Assembly (NCBI GenBank): GCA_945878525.1
Contig: CAMCTU010000012.1
Span: 1-36,019, forward strand
Direction of reading: 5' to 3'
Origin: Sphingobacterium thalpophilum
GTDB taxonomy: Bacteria > Bacteroidota > Bacteroidia > Sphingobacteriales > Sphingobacteriaceae
Length of the DNA stretch: 36,019 bases
How positions within the stretch are numbered: position 1 is the stretch's first letter; each line of letters begins with the position of its first letter. Shown piece by piece: positions 7,744 to 16,641 of the stretch. The position numbers and the translations under genes are program-made. The notes under the pieces were generated by a model. That model searched no databases, was not told the origin of the DNA, and worked only from the letters and a program-made list of their open reading frames with translations.

Positions 7744-9510
7744 CTATGTATTTTTGTATATTTTCTCAACCTGATCTTTATATTTCTGTAAAATAACTTT
7801 TCTTCTTAGACTTAGTTTCGGAGTAAGTTCACCACCGTCAATACTCCAATCATCAGTCAGTAGTTCAAACTTTTTAATTTGCTCCCAATTTCCAAAATTT
7901 TTATTGAAAATATCAACAACCGACTGAATTTTATCAATTATCCGCTGATCCTTTATCATGTCTGCATTGTTGCTGAAAGCAATTTGTGAGCGGCTACACC
8001 AGGCAGAAATAGCAGGGAAGTTAGGTAAGATCAACGCTGTAGGAAAACGTTCATTTTCGCCAATAACAATCATTTGTTCAATGTAAGGGGATTCTTTGAA
8101 CCTGTTTTCGAGTACCTGAGGGGCAATGTATTTACCACCTGCAGTTTTAAATATTTCCTTTTTACGGTCTGTTATTCTGAGGTATTTACCTTCGAGTAAT
8201 TCACCGATATCACCCGTATGGAAATACCCGTCCTTATCTATAACCTCATCGCTTAAATCCGGACGGTTATAATAACCTTTCATCACATTTGGCCCTTTAC
8301 ATAATATCTCGCCATCTTCAGCAATTTTAATTTGTATATCCTTAATGGCCTTACCAACTGTTGTAAATTTTGTGGCTCCCGGATCTAATCCGTTAACTGC
8401 TATAACCGGAGATGTTTCTGTAAGTCCGTAACCCTCAAGAACCGGCATTCCTGCAGCCCAGAAAACCCGTGCCAGCCGTGATTGTAATGCTGCTCCTCCT
8501 GAAATAATCGCTAGAATATTGCCGCCTAAAGCATCGCGCCATTTACTGAAAATCAACTTATTGGCCAATTTTAGCTGTATCTCATACCAAATACCGTTTG
8601 CTCCATTCATCTCATATCTTAGTCCGAGATCTAAGGCCCAGAAAAACAAAGCCTTTTTAACTCCGGTTAGCTCGGATCCTATAGCAACGATCCTGTCATA
8701 AACTTTCTCAAGTAAGCGAGGAACTGTAGTAAAACCATGTGGTTTAACTTCCACAAGATCAGCAGCTATGGTTTCCATACTTTGTGCATAATACACTGAA
8801 ACTCCCAGATAAAAATACATGTAAAGCACCATCCGCTCAAAAATGTGAGATAGTGGTAGAAAACTCAAAGCTTTCTTAAATCCTTGCGGATACATTACAG
8901 AAGATGAAATTACATTACTAACCAGATTACTGTGTGTAAGCATTACTCCCTTTGGCGTACCGGTTGTACCGGATGTATAAATTAAGGTTAGCAAATCTTC
9001 AGGCAGGATCCTGTCTCGATAAACCTGAAGATCTACAGGCTCTGCCCCTTCTCCGGTCTCAATCAATTCCTTCAAATGAGGAACACCTTCAATACTATCA
9101 AAACTAAAAATCTTAAAATCAAGTCCGTCGGTTTTTCTAACATTATTTAGCTTTTCATATAATGCAAGTTCAGAAACGAAAACTATTTTTACGTCTGCAT
9201 CTTTGAGAATGAATTTAATATCATTTTCGGCAAGAGTTGGGTACATTGGGACTTGGGTTGCTCCAATTTGCATGATCCCAAAATCACAAATATTCCACTC
9301 AGGACGGTTTGGAGACATGATTGCTATCTTATCATCCTTTTTTATTCCAGAAGCAATCAAACCCAGACTAACCGAATTAACCTGGGCTACAAATTTTTCT
9401 GTTGAATATTTATTCCAGATCCCATTCTGCTTTGCAGCCACCATATCTTCCTGAGGGTGCATTTCAAGAGAATATTGTAAAAGATCAAATACCCGTGTAA
9501 TTTCTACCAT
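7744..9510 (-). CDS. fadD: long-chain fatty acid-CoA ligase (AMP-forming)
   Basis: This 588-aa adenylate-forming enzyme activates fatty acids to acyl-CoA, feeding beta-oxidation. The P-loop-like AMP motif TLIYTSGTTGTPKGV is at about 175-189. YGLTETSP, FHTGDIGEL and the hinge region DRKKEIFKTAGGKYIAP follow in order. The length is typical of bacterial long-chain ligases. It has its own start (ATG at 9510) after a 418-base gap and is followed closely by ggt. I see no copy of the marR palindrome upstream, so co-control with the fad operon is not shown by the sequence. Confidence 0.93.
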   Translation of the reverse strand: MVEITRVFDLLQYSLEMHPQEDMVAAKQNGIWNKYSTEKFVAQVNSVSLGLIASGIKKDDKIAIMSPNRPEWNICDFGIMQIGATQVPMYPTLAENDIKFILKDADVKIVFVSELALYEKLNNVRKTDGLDFKIFSFDSIEGVPHLKELIETGEGAEPVDLQVYRDRILPEDLLTLIYTSGTTGTPKGVMLTHSNLVSNVISSSVMYPQGFKKALSFLPLSHIFERMVLYMYFYLGVSVYYAQSMETIAADLVEVKPHGFTTVPRLLEKVYDRIVAIGSELTGVKKALFFWALDLGLRYEMNGANGIWYEIQLKLANKLIFSKWRDALGGNILAIISGGAALQSRLARVFWAAGMPVLEGYGLTETSPVIAVNGLDPGATKFTTVGKAIKDIQIKIAEDGEILCKGPNVMKGYYNRPDLSDEVIDKDGYFHTGDIGELLEGKYLRITDRKKEIFKTAGGKYIAPQVLENRFKESPYIEQMIVIGENERFPTALILPNFPAISAWCSRSQIAFSNNADMIKDQRIIDKIQSVVDIFNKNFGNWEQIKKFELLTDDWSIDGGELTPKLSLRRKVILQKYKDQVEKIYKNT

Positions 9511-9928
9511 GGTTTCTATAATTTAAATCTGTAATATAGTAAAATAGGCAAAATAACATGAAGCCATGCAAAGAATTAAATCAGACTATTGTAAAAAATG
9601 GCTTATTTGGGATTTAATATTTAAATACTTAACCTGAGTTCTATGTAAAGGAATGTTGTATAATGTGGCAATAATTGGTCAGATAAGGTCTTTGAGCCAT
9701 AACATTTGATGTATGAAACCAATGTCTGTGTATTATAGGTTGGTTCGGCCCTTTCCTCCGTTTAGTTCCGGAAAGAAATCGCGTTCCATTTCAAATTACA
9801 AATAGCCGAAAGCCAAGTCCTTCGGCAAGGTTTATTTAACTCGGACTAGTTTTTCATTGGGACGTTCATTCCGACACAAGGGCAGTTTGCCTTTTCATAT
9901 CAATCTAAGCGGTAGCTATGTAGTTTAA
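9511..9928. other. 418-base non-coding gap
   Basis: No coding frame is credible here. It separates two minus-strand genes, so it must hold the end of the M61 transcript and the promoter of the ligase. The only structure I see is a small hairpin at 9805-9826. No TAnnTTTG box was found close to the ligase start. Confidence 0.6.
9805..9826 (-). terminator. possible weak terminator hairpin
   Basis: GCCGAA (9805-9810) pairs with TTCGGC (9821-9826) around a 10-base loop. On the minus strand the hairpin is followed by the T-rich TATTTGTAATTTG. The stem is short, so this is tentative. It lies about 100 bases past the M61 peptidase stop. Confidence 0.25.
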
Positions 9929-11734
9929 TTACAGCCTTAACCACCTCTTCCTTACTGCAATCTGTGCATCACTAAGATCTGATAAAGAAGCGATTCTAAA
10001 TTTGTGATTTGGATTTCTTAATATGGTCAGTTCAATTTGCCTAATTAATCCGTCACGATTTATAGTAATATGTAATTTATCACCTGGCTTTTTATTGCTT
10101 AAAAATCTATCCAATTCCGATAATCTGGGATCAGACACATTATTGATCCGGCTGCCATCGATTGAGAGTATCTCATCGTTTACATTTAAACCACTTATCC
10201 AGGCCGGACTCTGACGTACAATATTTGTGATCATGATTTTACCATCCTTCAAAGCAGTACCTGCACCTAAATAGGCCTCATTACCCTTCGCAGCATCATC
10301 AATCAAAGTAAATCCTGCATATCCAAAATATTTATTGTAATCTATGGTTTTTACCCCATTGACATAATCTTTATACACATCATCAAAAGATTTTCCTGCA
10401 ATCTTTTCTAAAGTTGCCTTAAACTCCGCATCTGTAAATCCTCGGTTCAATTTTGAATAATACTGAACATACATTGACTTCATAACTTCATCCAAGCCTA
10501 CTTTAGCCTGTGAAGAGTGAATAGTTTCCAGATCCATTATCAAAGCAATTAATGACCCTTTACTGTAGTATGAAATTGTAGTATTGGCAGAGTTTTCATT
10601 AGGCCTATATTGTTTGATCCATGCATCAAAACTCGCATCACTCACAGCTTCAACACGATTTCCAGGTTGATTCTCGACCGAGCTGATCGAGGCAGCCAGT
10701 GAAATCAGATAACGATCCGGACTTTGCAAACCAGCTCGTTTGGTATAGATATCCTGATAGTAGGCTGTAAAACCTTCGGAGATCCAAAGATTTCTGGTGT
10801 AATTTTCCTGTTCATAGTTGAAAGGCCCTAAAGCTATCGGACGTAAACGCTTTACGTTCCAAATATGAAAATACTCATGTGAAACAAGTCCGAGGAATCT
10901 CAAAAGTCCGGACTCTGTATTGTATGAATTACGGCTGGCTCCTAAAACTGTTGAATTTAAATGCTCGAGCCCGCCACCCCCAGAGTTAAAATTATGAACA
11001 ATGAATACAAACCGCTTGTTTGGGTTAATTCCAAAAGTCTTTGTTTGCTCTGTGACGATTTTAGAAATATCCCTCTTAAGAATTTCTTTATCATAATTAC
11101 CCCCACCATACATTGCAACTTCGTGCTTTACTCCTTCAGCCACAAATTCAAATATATCCTGATTACCAACTTCAAATGGCGAATCAAAAAGTATATCAAA
11201 ATCAGGAGCAAAAAAAGTATTAGGTTTTGAAGCTACCAATTCAAGCCCTGTGGAGATTTTAGACCATGTTTTATAAGGGTTTATTTTAATTTCTGATGAT
11301 GCATTGAGTTGTCCATCGGGGTACATAAATATTCCTGCCGGAGATAAAAAAGCATGAGATTCATCTACAAAACTTGTTCTCACGGAAATTTCAAAAGAAT
11401 AAACCCTGTAATTCACTTTAATTTTATCAGAATTGGCCGAATTAATTCTCCAGGTGTTTTTATTAATCTTCTCAAAAGGAATTTCCTTCCCATTTGAATC
11501 AAAGGCCTTAAAACCCTCTACATTTTTTGAAAATTCTCTGATCAGGTAAGATCCTGGTGTCCAGACAGGCATTTTCAAATCAATAAATGAAGCTTTCACC
11601 CCGGAAATATTCATTTGCACTTCAGCATAATGAGCCTGAGGCTCTGTGAATGAAACCTCAAAATTGATTTTATTTTGGGCAATAATAGAGACGGACATAC
11701 AGGCAAAAACAGTTAGAGAAATCAGAAATTTCAT
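9929..11734 (-). CDS. secreted M61-family glycyl aminopeptidase with PDZ domain
   Basis: This 601-aa zinc peptidase removes N-terminal glycine or alanine residues, by family analogy. A signal peptide (residues 1-19, ending SIIAQ) sends it to the periplasm or beyond. The zinc site is HEYFH (286-290) in the family motif HEYFHIWNVKRLRP, with E320 in WISEGFTAYY as the third ligand. A PDZ domain (about 490-575) carries LNVNDEILSIDG. Domain order and length are standard for M61. It is monocistronic between non-coding regions. A CAAAAATA sequence at 11760-11767 is a possible promoter. Confidence 0.92.
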   Translation of the reverse strand: MKFLISLTVFACMSVSIIAQNKINFEVSFTEPQAHYAEVQMNISGVKASFIDLKMPVWTPGSYLIREFSKNVEGFKAFDSNGKEIPFEKINKNTWRINSANSDKIKVNYRVYSFEISVRTSFVDESHAFLSPAGIFMYPDGQLNASSEIKINPYKTWSKISTGLELVASKPNTFFAPDFDILFDSPFEVGNQDIFEFVAEGVKHEVAMYGGGNYDKEILKRDISKIVTEQTKTFGINPNKRFVFIVHNFNSGGGGLEHLNSTVLGASRNSYNTESGLLRFLGLVSHEYFHIWNVKRLRPIALGPFNYEQENYTRNLWISEGFTAYYQDIYTKRAGLQSPDRYLISLAASISSVENQPGNRVEAVSDASFDAWIKQYRPNENSANTTISYYSKGSLIALIMDLETIHSSQAKVGLDEVMKSMYVQYYSKLNRGFTDAEFKATLEKIAGKSFDDVYKDYVNGVKTIDYNKYFGYAGFTLIDDAAKGNEAYLGAGTALKDGKIMITNIVRQSPAWISGLNVNDEILSIDGSRINNVSDPRLSELDRFLSNKKPGDKLHITINRDGLIRQIELTILRNPNHKFRIASLSDLSDAQIAVRKRWLRL

Positions 11735-11759
11735 AATGCTATAAATAATCGGTTAACTG

Positions 11760-11767
11760 CAAAAATA
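11760..11767 (-). promoter_or_regulatory. possible -7 box for the M61 peptidase gene
   Basis: On the minus strand this reads TATTTTTG, matching TAnnTTTG, 26 bases upstream of the ATG. No good -33 box is seen about 19 bases further on. Confidence 0.35.
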
Positions 11768-11851
11768 AGTTTTGAATTGGATTTTAATTAATCTTGGTCT
11801 TGATATTCAGTAAAATAGTTGCTACATCCAACTAATTACAAATGATAAAAA

Positions 11852-11873
11852 TAGATTTGCATAATTATTATGC
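11852..11873 (+). promoter_or_regulatory. efflux operon promoter with palindrome over the start codon
   Basis: TAGATTTG (11852-11859) matches TAnnTTTG. Its last base begins a palindrome, GCATAAT-T-ATTATGC (11859-11873), whose right arm contains the ATG of the marR gene. Transcription would start inside the palindrome, giving a very short leader. This is the same layout as at the fad operon. The -33 box is poor. Confidence 0.55.
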
Positions 11874-12337
11874 TCGAACCCTTAGCAAATCCTTTTATTG
11901 CCGTCTCTAAAAAATATCTTAGCGCTCTTTCAAAAATGGTTGCTCAGTTATCAATAGACAGATATCACTATGTGCTGATTCTTTTAGATTCCCATGATGA
12001 GAATCTAACCCAGAAAGCACTGGCAGAAATTTTAAATATTGATAAATCTTATATGGCAACAATTTTGGACTATCTGGAAGAAAAGGGTTTTGTTATCCGT
12101 GAGAAGAATCCCACTGATCGCAGGGAACAACTGATCAAATTAACCAAACTGGCGCAGGTCAGTATTCCAATAATTAAAGAGGCCATAATGAAACTTAATG
12201 AAAGAGCATTTCATAATATCTGTCAATCAAATAAGCAACTCTTCAACGAGGTACTCAATACAATACAAGAAAATTTAATAGACCCCTCACCTAAATTGCA
12301 GGGTAAAACACATTCCTTATTAAAGAATTATAACTAA
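11870..12337 (+). CDS. MarR-family regulator of an RND efflux operon
   Basis: This 155-aa protein shows a MarR fold: YHYVLILLDSHDENLTQKAL, helix-turn-helix AEILNIDKSYMATILDYLEE (about 56-75) and wing REKNPTDRREQLIKLT. The stop codon is directly followed by the ATG of the adaptor gene, so the four genes form one transcript. The palindrome over its own start codon suggests autorepression, with derepression by a substrate of the pump. The inducer is unknown. Confidence 0.87.
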   Translation: MLEPLANPFIAVSKKYLSALSKMVAQLSIDRYHYVLILLDSHDENLTQKALAEILNIDKSYMATILDYLEEKGFVIREKNPTDRREQLIKLTKLAQVSIPIIKEAIMKLNERAFHNICQSNKQLFNEVLNTIQENLIDPSPKLQGKTHSLLKNYN

Positions 12338-13420
12338 ATGAAAACAAAATATATCGTTTACACAATTCTTGTCATCCTGATTGGAGTTTTTGTGGCTTAC
12401 AGAATGAACAAGAACAAGGCTCAAAAAGTAGGTGCAGGTGCAGGTGCAGGTGTTGGTCGTGGACCCGGAGGGCCGGCTTCCGTATTAACGGTTAACGGTA
12501 TTGTTACCAAAGCTGAGAATTTTTCGAACTCGCTTGCAATTGCAGGAACCATAGAGGCAAACGAACAGGTTGATATAAGAAGTGAGGTGTCTGGCTTAGT
12601 AACTGATATTCAATTTAATGAAGGAACCAATGTTTCCAAAGGAAAAGTATTAGTGAAAATAAATGACCTTGAACTGCAGGCTCAACTTTCACAGGCTTTA
12701 ACGAGGCAAAAATTAGCAATGGAAACAGAATACCGGGCCGGTAAATTACTTGAAAAAGAGGCCATTAGTAAAGAAGAGTATGATGTTGCACTATCAGAGT
12801 TACGGTCTTTGCAATCCCAAACGCAACTAATTCGTGCTCAATTAGCTAAAACATTAATTCGTGCACCATTCAGTGGGAAAATTGGATTAAGAACGATCTC
12901 TGCAGGGGAATATATCACACCATCGAGCAGTATTGCCCGATTGGTTAGCACGAACCCTGTAAAGATTTTATTTTCAATTCCCGAGAAATATGCAGGTACA
13001 ATTAAGCTAAATACACCAATCTCATTTACAGTTGCGGGCTCTAATACGCCTTACTCAGGTACAGTTTATGCTATTGAACCGGGAATAGACATGTCTACCA
13101 GAACGCTTCAACTTAAGGCTAAAGCTTCAAACAACAATGGTGAATTGCTTCCCGGGTCTTTTGCTAAGATTGACCTGCCTTTAAGTAATGTAAATGACGC
13201 TATTTTAGTACCAACTGAATCAATAATTCCAGTGCTTCAGGGCAAGAAAGTTTATATCAGCTCAAATGGCAAAGCAAAAGAAATTTTGGTTGAAACAGGT
13301 ACCCGAACTGATAAATCGGTTTTGATTCTGTCAGGATTGAATATTGGAGATACCGTTTTAACGAGCGGTATCATGTCCTTAAAAAATGATATACCTGTAA
13401 AGGTTAAGGTTATAAACTAA
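12338..13420 (+). CDS. RND efflux periplasmic adaptor (membrane fusion protein)
   Basis: This 360-aa HlyD/AcrA-type protein links the inner-membrane pump to the outer-membrane channel. It has an N-terminal membrane anchor (about 4-21), a Gly-Ala-rich linker (about 32-46), a biotinyl-lipoyl half starting IAGTIEANEQVDIRSEVSG, a short helical hairpin (about 107-165), the second lipoyl half RAPFSGKIGLRTISAGEYI, and beta-barrel and membrane-proximal domains ending in ILSGLNIGDTVLTSGI. The linker is coded by three exact GGTGCA repeats (12431-12448). It begins directly after the marR stop. Confidence 0.92.
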   Translation: MKTKYIVYTILVILIGVFVAYRMNKNKAQKVGAGAGAGVGRGPGGPASVLTVNGIVTKAENFSNSLAIAGTIEANEQVDIRSEVSGLVTDIQFNEGTNVSKGKVLVKINDLELQAQLSQALTRQKLAMETEYRAGKLLEKEAISKEEYDVALSELRSLQSQTQLIRAQLAKTLIRAPFSGKIGLRTISAGEYITPSSSIARLVSTNPVKILFSIPEKYAGTIKLNTPISFTVAGSNTPYSGTVYAIEPGIDMSTRTLQLKAKASNNNGELLPGSFAKIDLPLSNVNDAILVPTESIIPVLQGKKVYISSNGKAKEILVETGTRTDKSVLILSGLNIGDTVLTSGIMSLKNDIPVKVKVIN

Positions 13421-13430
13421 TACAAGGCTA

Positions 13431-13448
13431 AACGGAAATGTTACCGTT
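13431..13448 (+). other. small hairpin between adaptor and pump genes
   Basis: AACGG (13431-13435) pairs with CCGTT (13444-13448), followed by AAAATAAAA. It lies in the 52-base gap before the pump gene and could tune relative expression. The stem is only five pairs, so this is weak. Confidence 0.2.
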
Positions 13449-13472
13449 AAAATAAAACCAGAAAATAATCTT

Positions 13473-16400
13473 ATGAGTTTATCAACCACCAGCATAAAAA
13501 GGCCAGTACTTGCAATCGTGATGAACCTGCTTTTGGTTCTTTTCGGCGTCATTGGTTTTCATTTTTTAGGAGTCAGGGAGTTCCCTTCCATTGACCCGCC
13601 AATAGTTTCTGTTCGGACCAGCTATCCCGGAGCCAACTCTGATATCATTGAATCACAAATTACTGAACCTCTTGAAAAAGCTTTGAATAGCATAGAGGGT
13701 ATTAAAAATATGTCCTCTTCAAGTAATCAGGGCACAAGTAATATCAATATTGAATTTAACCTTGACAAAGAACTCGAAGAAGCTGCTAATGATGTCAGGG
13801 ACAAAGTTTCACAGTCAGTAAGATCACTTCCTAAAGATATCGACGGACTTCCGGTAGTGTCAAAAGCTGATGCCAATTCGGAAGCAATTATATCAATGAC
13901 TTTACAAAGTGATCAGCGAAATCAACTGGAATTGAGTGATTATGCGGAGAATGTTATCTCGCAACGTCTACAGACAATCCCGGGAGTAAGCGGTATACAA
14001 ATTTGGGGACAGAAGCGCTTTGCTATGCGCATTTGGCTTGACCCTGCCAAACTTGCCGCATATCGTCTTACTGCATTGGATGTTAAAAATGCACTTGACC
14101 GTGAAAATGTAGAATTGCCTTCAGGTAAAATAACCGGTAATGCCACCGAGTTATCTGTAAAAACACTCGGTAATCTGACCAATGAAGAAGAGTTTAATAA
14201 TCTGATTATACTAAATTCCGGCGACAACATCGTTCGTATGAGGGATATCGGTACTGCTGTTTTGGGGCCAGAAAATGAGGAAACTATGCTTCGTTCATCC
14301 GGCACACCGATGATTGGAATGGGTCTTATTCCGCAGCCAGGTTCAAATTACCTGGAAATCTCCAATGAATTCTATAAGCGGTATGAGCAAATCAAAAAAG
14401 ATCTTCCAGAAGATTTCAGGACTGATATTGGAATGGATTCAACAATATTCATAAAACGCTCAGTAACTGAGGTAGCAGAAACAATTTTAATTTCTCTGAT
14501 TCTGGTAATTCTGATCATATTTCTTTTCTTCAGAGACTGGAGTATTGCGTTCAGACCATTAATTGATATTCCGGTATCATTGATCTCTACCTTCTTCATT
14601 ATGTACCTTTTTGGGTTTTCAATCAATGTACTTACCCTGCTTGCTATTGTTCTGGCTACCGGTTTGGTGGTGGATGATGGAATTGTTGTTACAGAAAATA
14701 TATTTAAAAAACTTGAAGAAGGCTACAGTCCGATTGAAGCTGCAATCAAAGGCTCAAATGAGATATTTTTTGCGGTAATTTCAATATCTGTAACTCTGGC
14801 AGCGGTATTTCTTCCGGTAATATTCCTTGAAGGATTTGTCGGACGACTATTTCGGGAATTTGGAGTGGTAATTGGTTCGGCTGTATTAATATCTGCGTTT
14901 GTATCCTTATCTCTAACTCCAATGTTGAATGCCTATATGATGAAGGCAAACAAAAAGAAGACTAAATTCTACAACTGGACTGAACCATATTTTGAAGGAA
15001 TGACCACAGGTTATGGAAATTCCCTTAAAAGTTTTATGAAGACACGATGGCTTGCTTTTCCCATAATTACCATATGTATTGGCCTAATCGCATTCTTTTG
15101 GACAGTTCTTCAAAAAGAGACTGCGCCTTATGATGACCGGGCAGCTGTAAGTATGCAGGTTACCGCTCCAGAAGGGTCTTCTTATGATTATACAGATAAT
15201 TTTATCTTGGAGCTTTCTAAATTGGTGGAAGATTCTATTCCTGAAAAAGTGTTTAACCTGACGGTAACCTCTCCGGGATTTAGTGGTTCAGGAGCCGCAA
15301 ATACCGGGTTTTTGAGGATTCGTTTGAGTGAACCTACAGAGCGTAAAACTACACAGGCACAAGTCACTGAAAAACTGACAAAAATTACAAAACCTTACAC
15401 ACAAGGACGTGTTTTTGTGATCCAGCAGCCCACTATTTCAGTGACACGACGGGGAGGATTACCTGTAAATTACATCATACAGGCACCAAATTTTGATAAA
15501 CTGCGTGAAAAATTACCTTTGTTCATGGATGAAATCAGTCAGGACCCCACTTTTACTGCAACTGATGCTAACCTGAAATTCAATAAACCTGAAATCAATA
15601 TTACCATAGACCGGGAGAAATCCAGGAATCTGGGAGTTTCAATCCTTGATGTTGCCCAAACCCTTCAATTTGCACTCAGCGGACAACGTTTTGCTTATTT
15701 CCAGATGAACGGCAGACAATACCAGGTAATAGGTCAATATGATCGACCAGACCGAAATGACCCACTGGATTTAACTTCAATTTTTGTAAGAAATAATAAA
15801 GGTGAGCTCATTCAGCTTGACAATCTAGTAACTGTTCAGGAAACGAGCACTCCACCACAATTGTATCATAATAATCGATTCATGTCTGCAACAGTTTCGG
15901 CCGGATTAGCCCCGGGAAAAAGTATTGGCGATGGAATTGACGTAATGGATAAAGCTGCTGCGAAAATATTGGATGATACCTTTACCACCGATCTTGGAGG
16001 AGAATCGCGTGATTATAGAGAAAGTTCATCCAATACCCTTTTTGCATTCGCATTGGCGTTATTACTGGTTTATTTGATACTTGCCGCTCAATTCGAAAGT
16101 TTTATTGATCCATTTATCATTATTCTGACTGTTCCTATGGCGGTAGCCGGTGCATTTCTTTCACTCTGGCTTTTTGGTCAGACCTGGAATATTTTCAGTC
16201 AAATTGGGACAATCATGCTCATCGGACTAGTCACGAAGAATGGCATTTTGATTGTTGAATTTGCAAACCAGTTGAAAGAACAGGGAATGCCATTGGCTGA
16301 AGCTATTATCGAGGCATCAGTCGCAAGGCTTAGACCAATACTTATGACAAGTCTTGCTATTGCATTGGGTGCCTTACCAATAGCCATGGCATTGGGCGCA

Positions 16401-16586
16401 GCAGCAAAAAGTAGAATGAGTATGGGTATTGTAATTATTGGAGGGACATTATTCTCTTTAATTCTTACACTTTATGTAATTCCTGCAGTTTATTCAATGT
16501 GGTCCAAAAAACATAAACCCCTCCCGGAAATTACCGGAATGGCAGAAACAAAGCCAGTCTTTGAAGCAGAATTGATTAACAGCTAA
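13473..16586 (+). CDS. RND-family multidrug efflux pump (HAE1 type)
   Basis: This 1037-aa proton-driven inner-membrane transporter has AcrB-like length and topology. The first helix (about 11-30) is followed by a large periplasmic loop, then helices 2-6, with the proton-relay pair D401-D402 in GLVVDDGIVVTENI. A second periplasmic loop precedes the C-terminal helices (LIGLVTKNGILIVEFANQL). These features mark the HAE1 drug-efflux class rather than heavy-metal pumps. It forms a tripartite complex with the flanking adaptor and TolC products. The substrate cannot be read from sequence. Confidence 0.95.
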   Translation: MSLSTTSIKRPVLAIVMNLLLVLFGVIGFHFLGVREFPSIDPPIVSVRTSYPGANSDIIESQITEPLEKALNSIEGIKNMSSSSNQGTSNINIEFNLDKELEEAANDVRDKVSQSVRSLPKDIDGLPVVSKADANSEAIISMTLQSDQRNQLELSDYAENVISQRLQTIPGVSGIQIWGQKRFAMRIWLDPAKLAAYRLTALDVKNALDRENVELPSGKITGNATELSVKTLGNLTNEEEFNNLIILNSGDNIVRMRDIGTAVLGPENEETMLRSSGTPMIGMGLIPQPGSNYLEISNEFYKRYEQIKKDLPEDFRTDIGMDSTIFIKRSVTEVAETILISLILVILIIFLFFRDWSIAFRPLIDIPVSLISTFFIMYLFGFSINVLTLLAIVLATGLVVDDGIVVTENIFKKLEEGYSPIEAAIKGSNEIFFAVISISVTLAAVFLPVIFLEGFVGRLFREFGVVIGSAVLISAFVSLSLTPMLNAYMMKANKKKTKFYNWTEPYFEGMTTGYGNSLKSFMKTRWLAFPIITICIGLIAFFWTVLQKETAPYDDRAAVSMQVTAPEGSSYDYTDNFILELSKLVEDSIPEKVFNLTVTSPGFSGSGAANTGFLRIRLSEPTERKTTQAQVTEKLTKITKPYTQGRVFVIQQPTISVTRRGGLPVNYIIQAPNFDKLREKLPLFMDEISQDPTFTATDANLKFNKPEINITIDREKSRNLGVSILDVAQTLQFALSGQRFAYFQMNGRQYQVIGQYDRPDRNDPLDLTSIFVRNNKGELIQLDNLVTVQETSTPPQLYHNNRFMSATVSAGLAPGKSIGDGIDVMDKAAAKILDDTFTTDLGGESRDYRESSSNTLFAFALALLLVYLILAAQFESFIDPFIIILTVPMAVAGAFLSLWLFGQTWNIFSQIGTIMLIGLVTKNGILIVEFANQLKEQGMPLAEAIIEASVARLRPILMTSLAIALGALPIAMALGAAAKSRMSMGIVIIGGTLFSLILTLYVIPAVYSMWSKKHKPLPEITGMAETKPVFEAELINS

Positions 16587-16641
16587 TAAATACACTAAGA
16601 TTTTGGTATCTAAAGGCTTTATCATTAGGATATTAACATAT

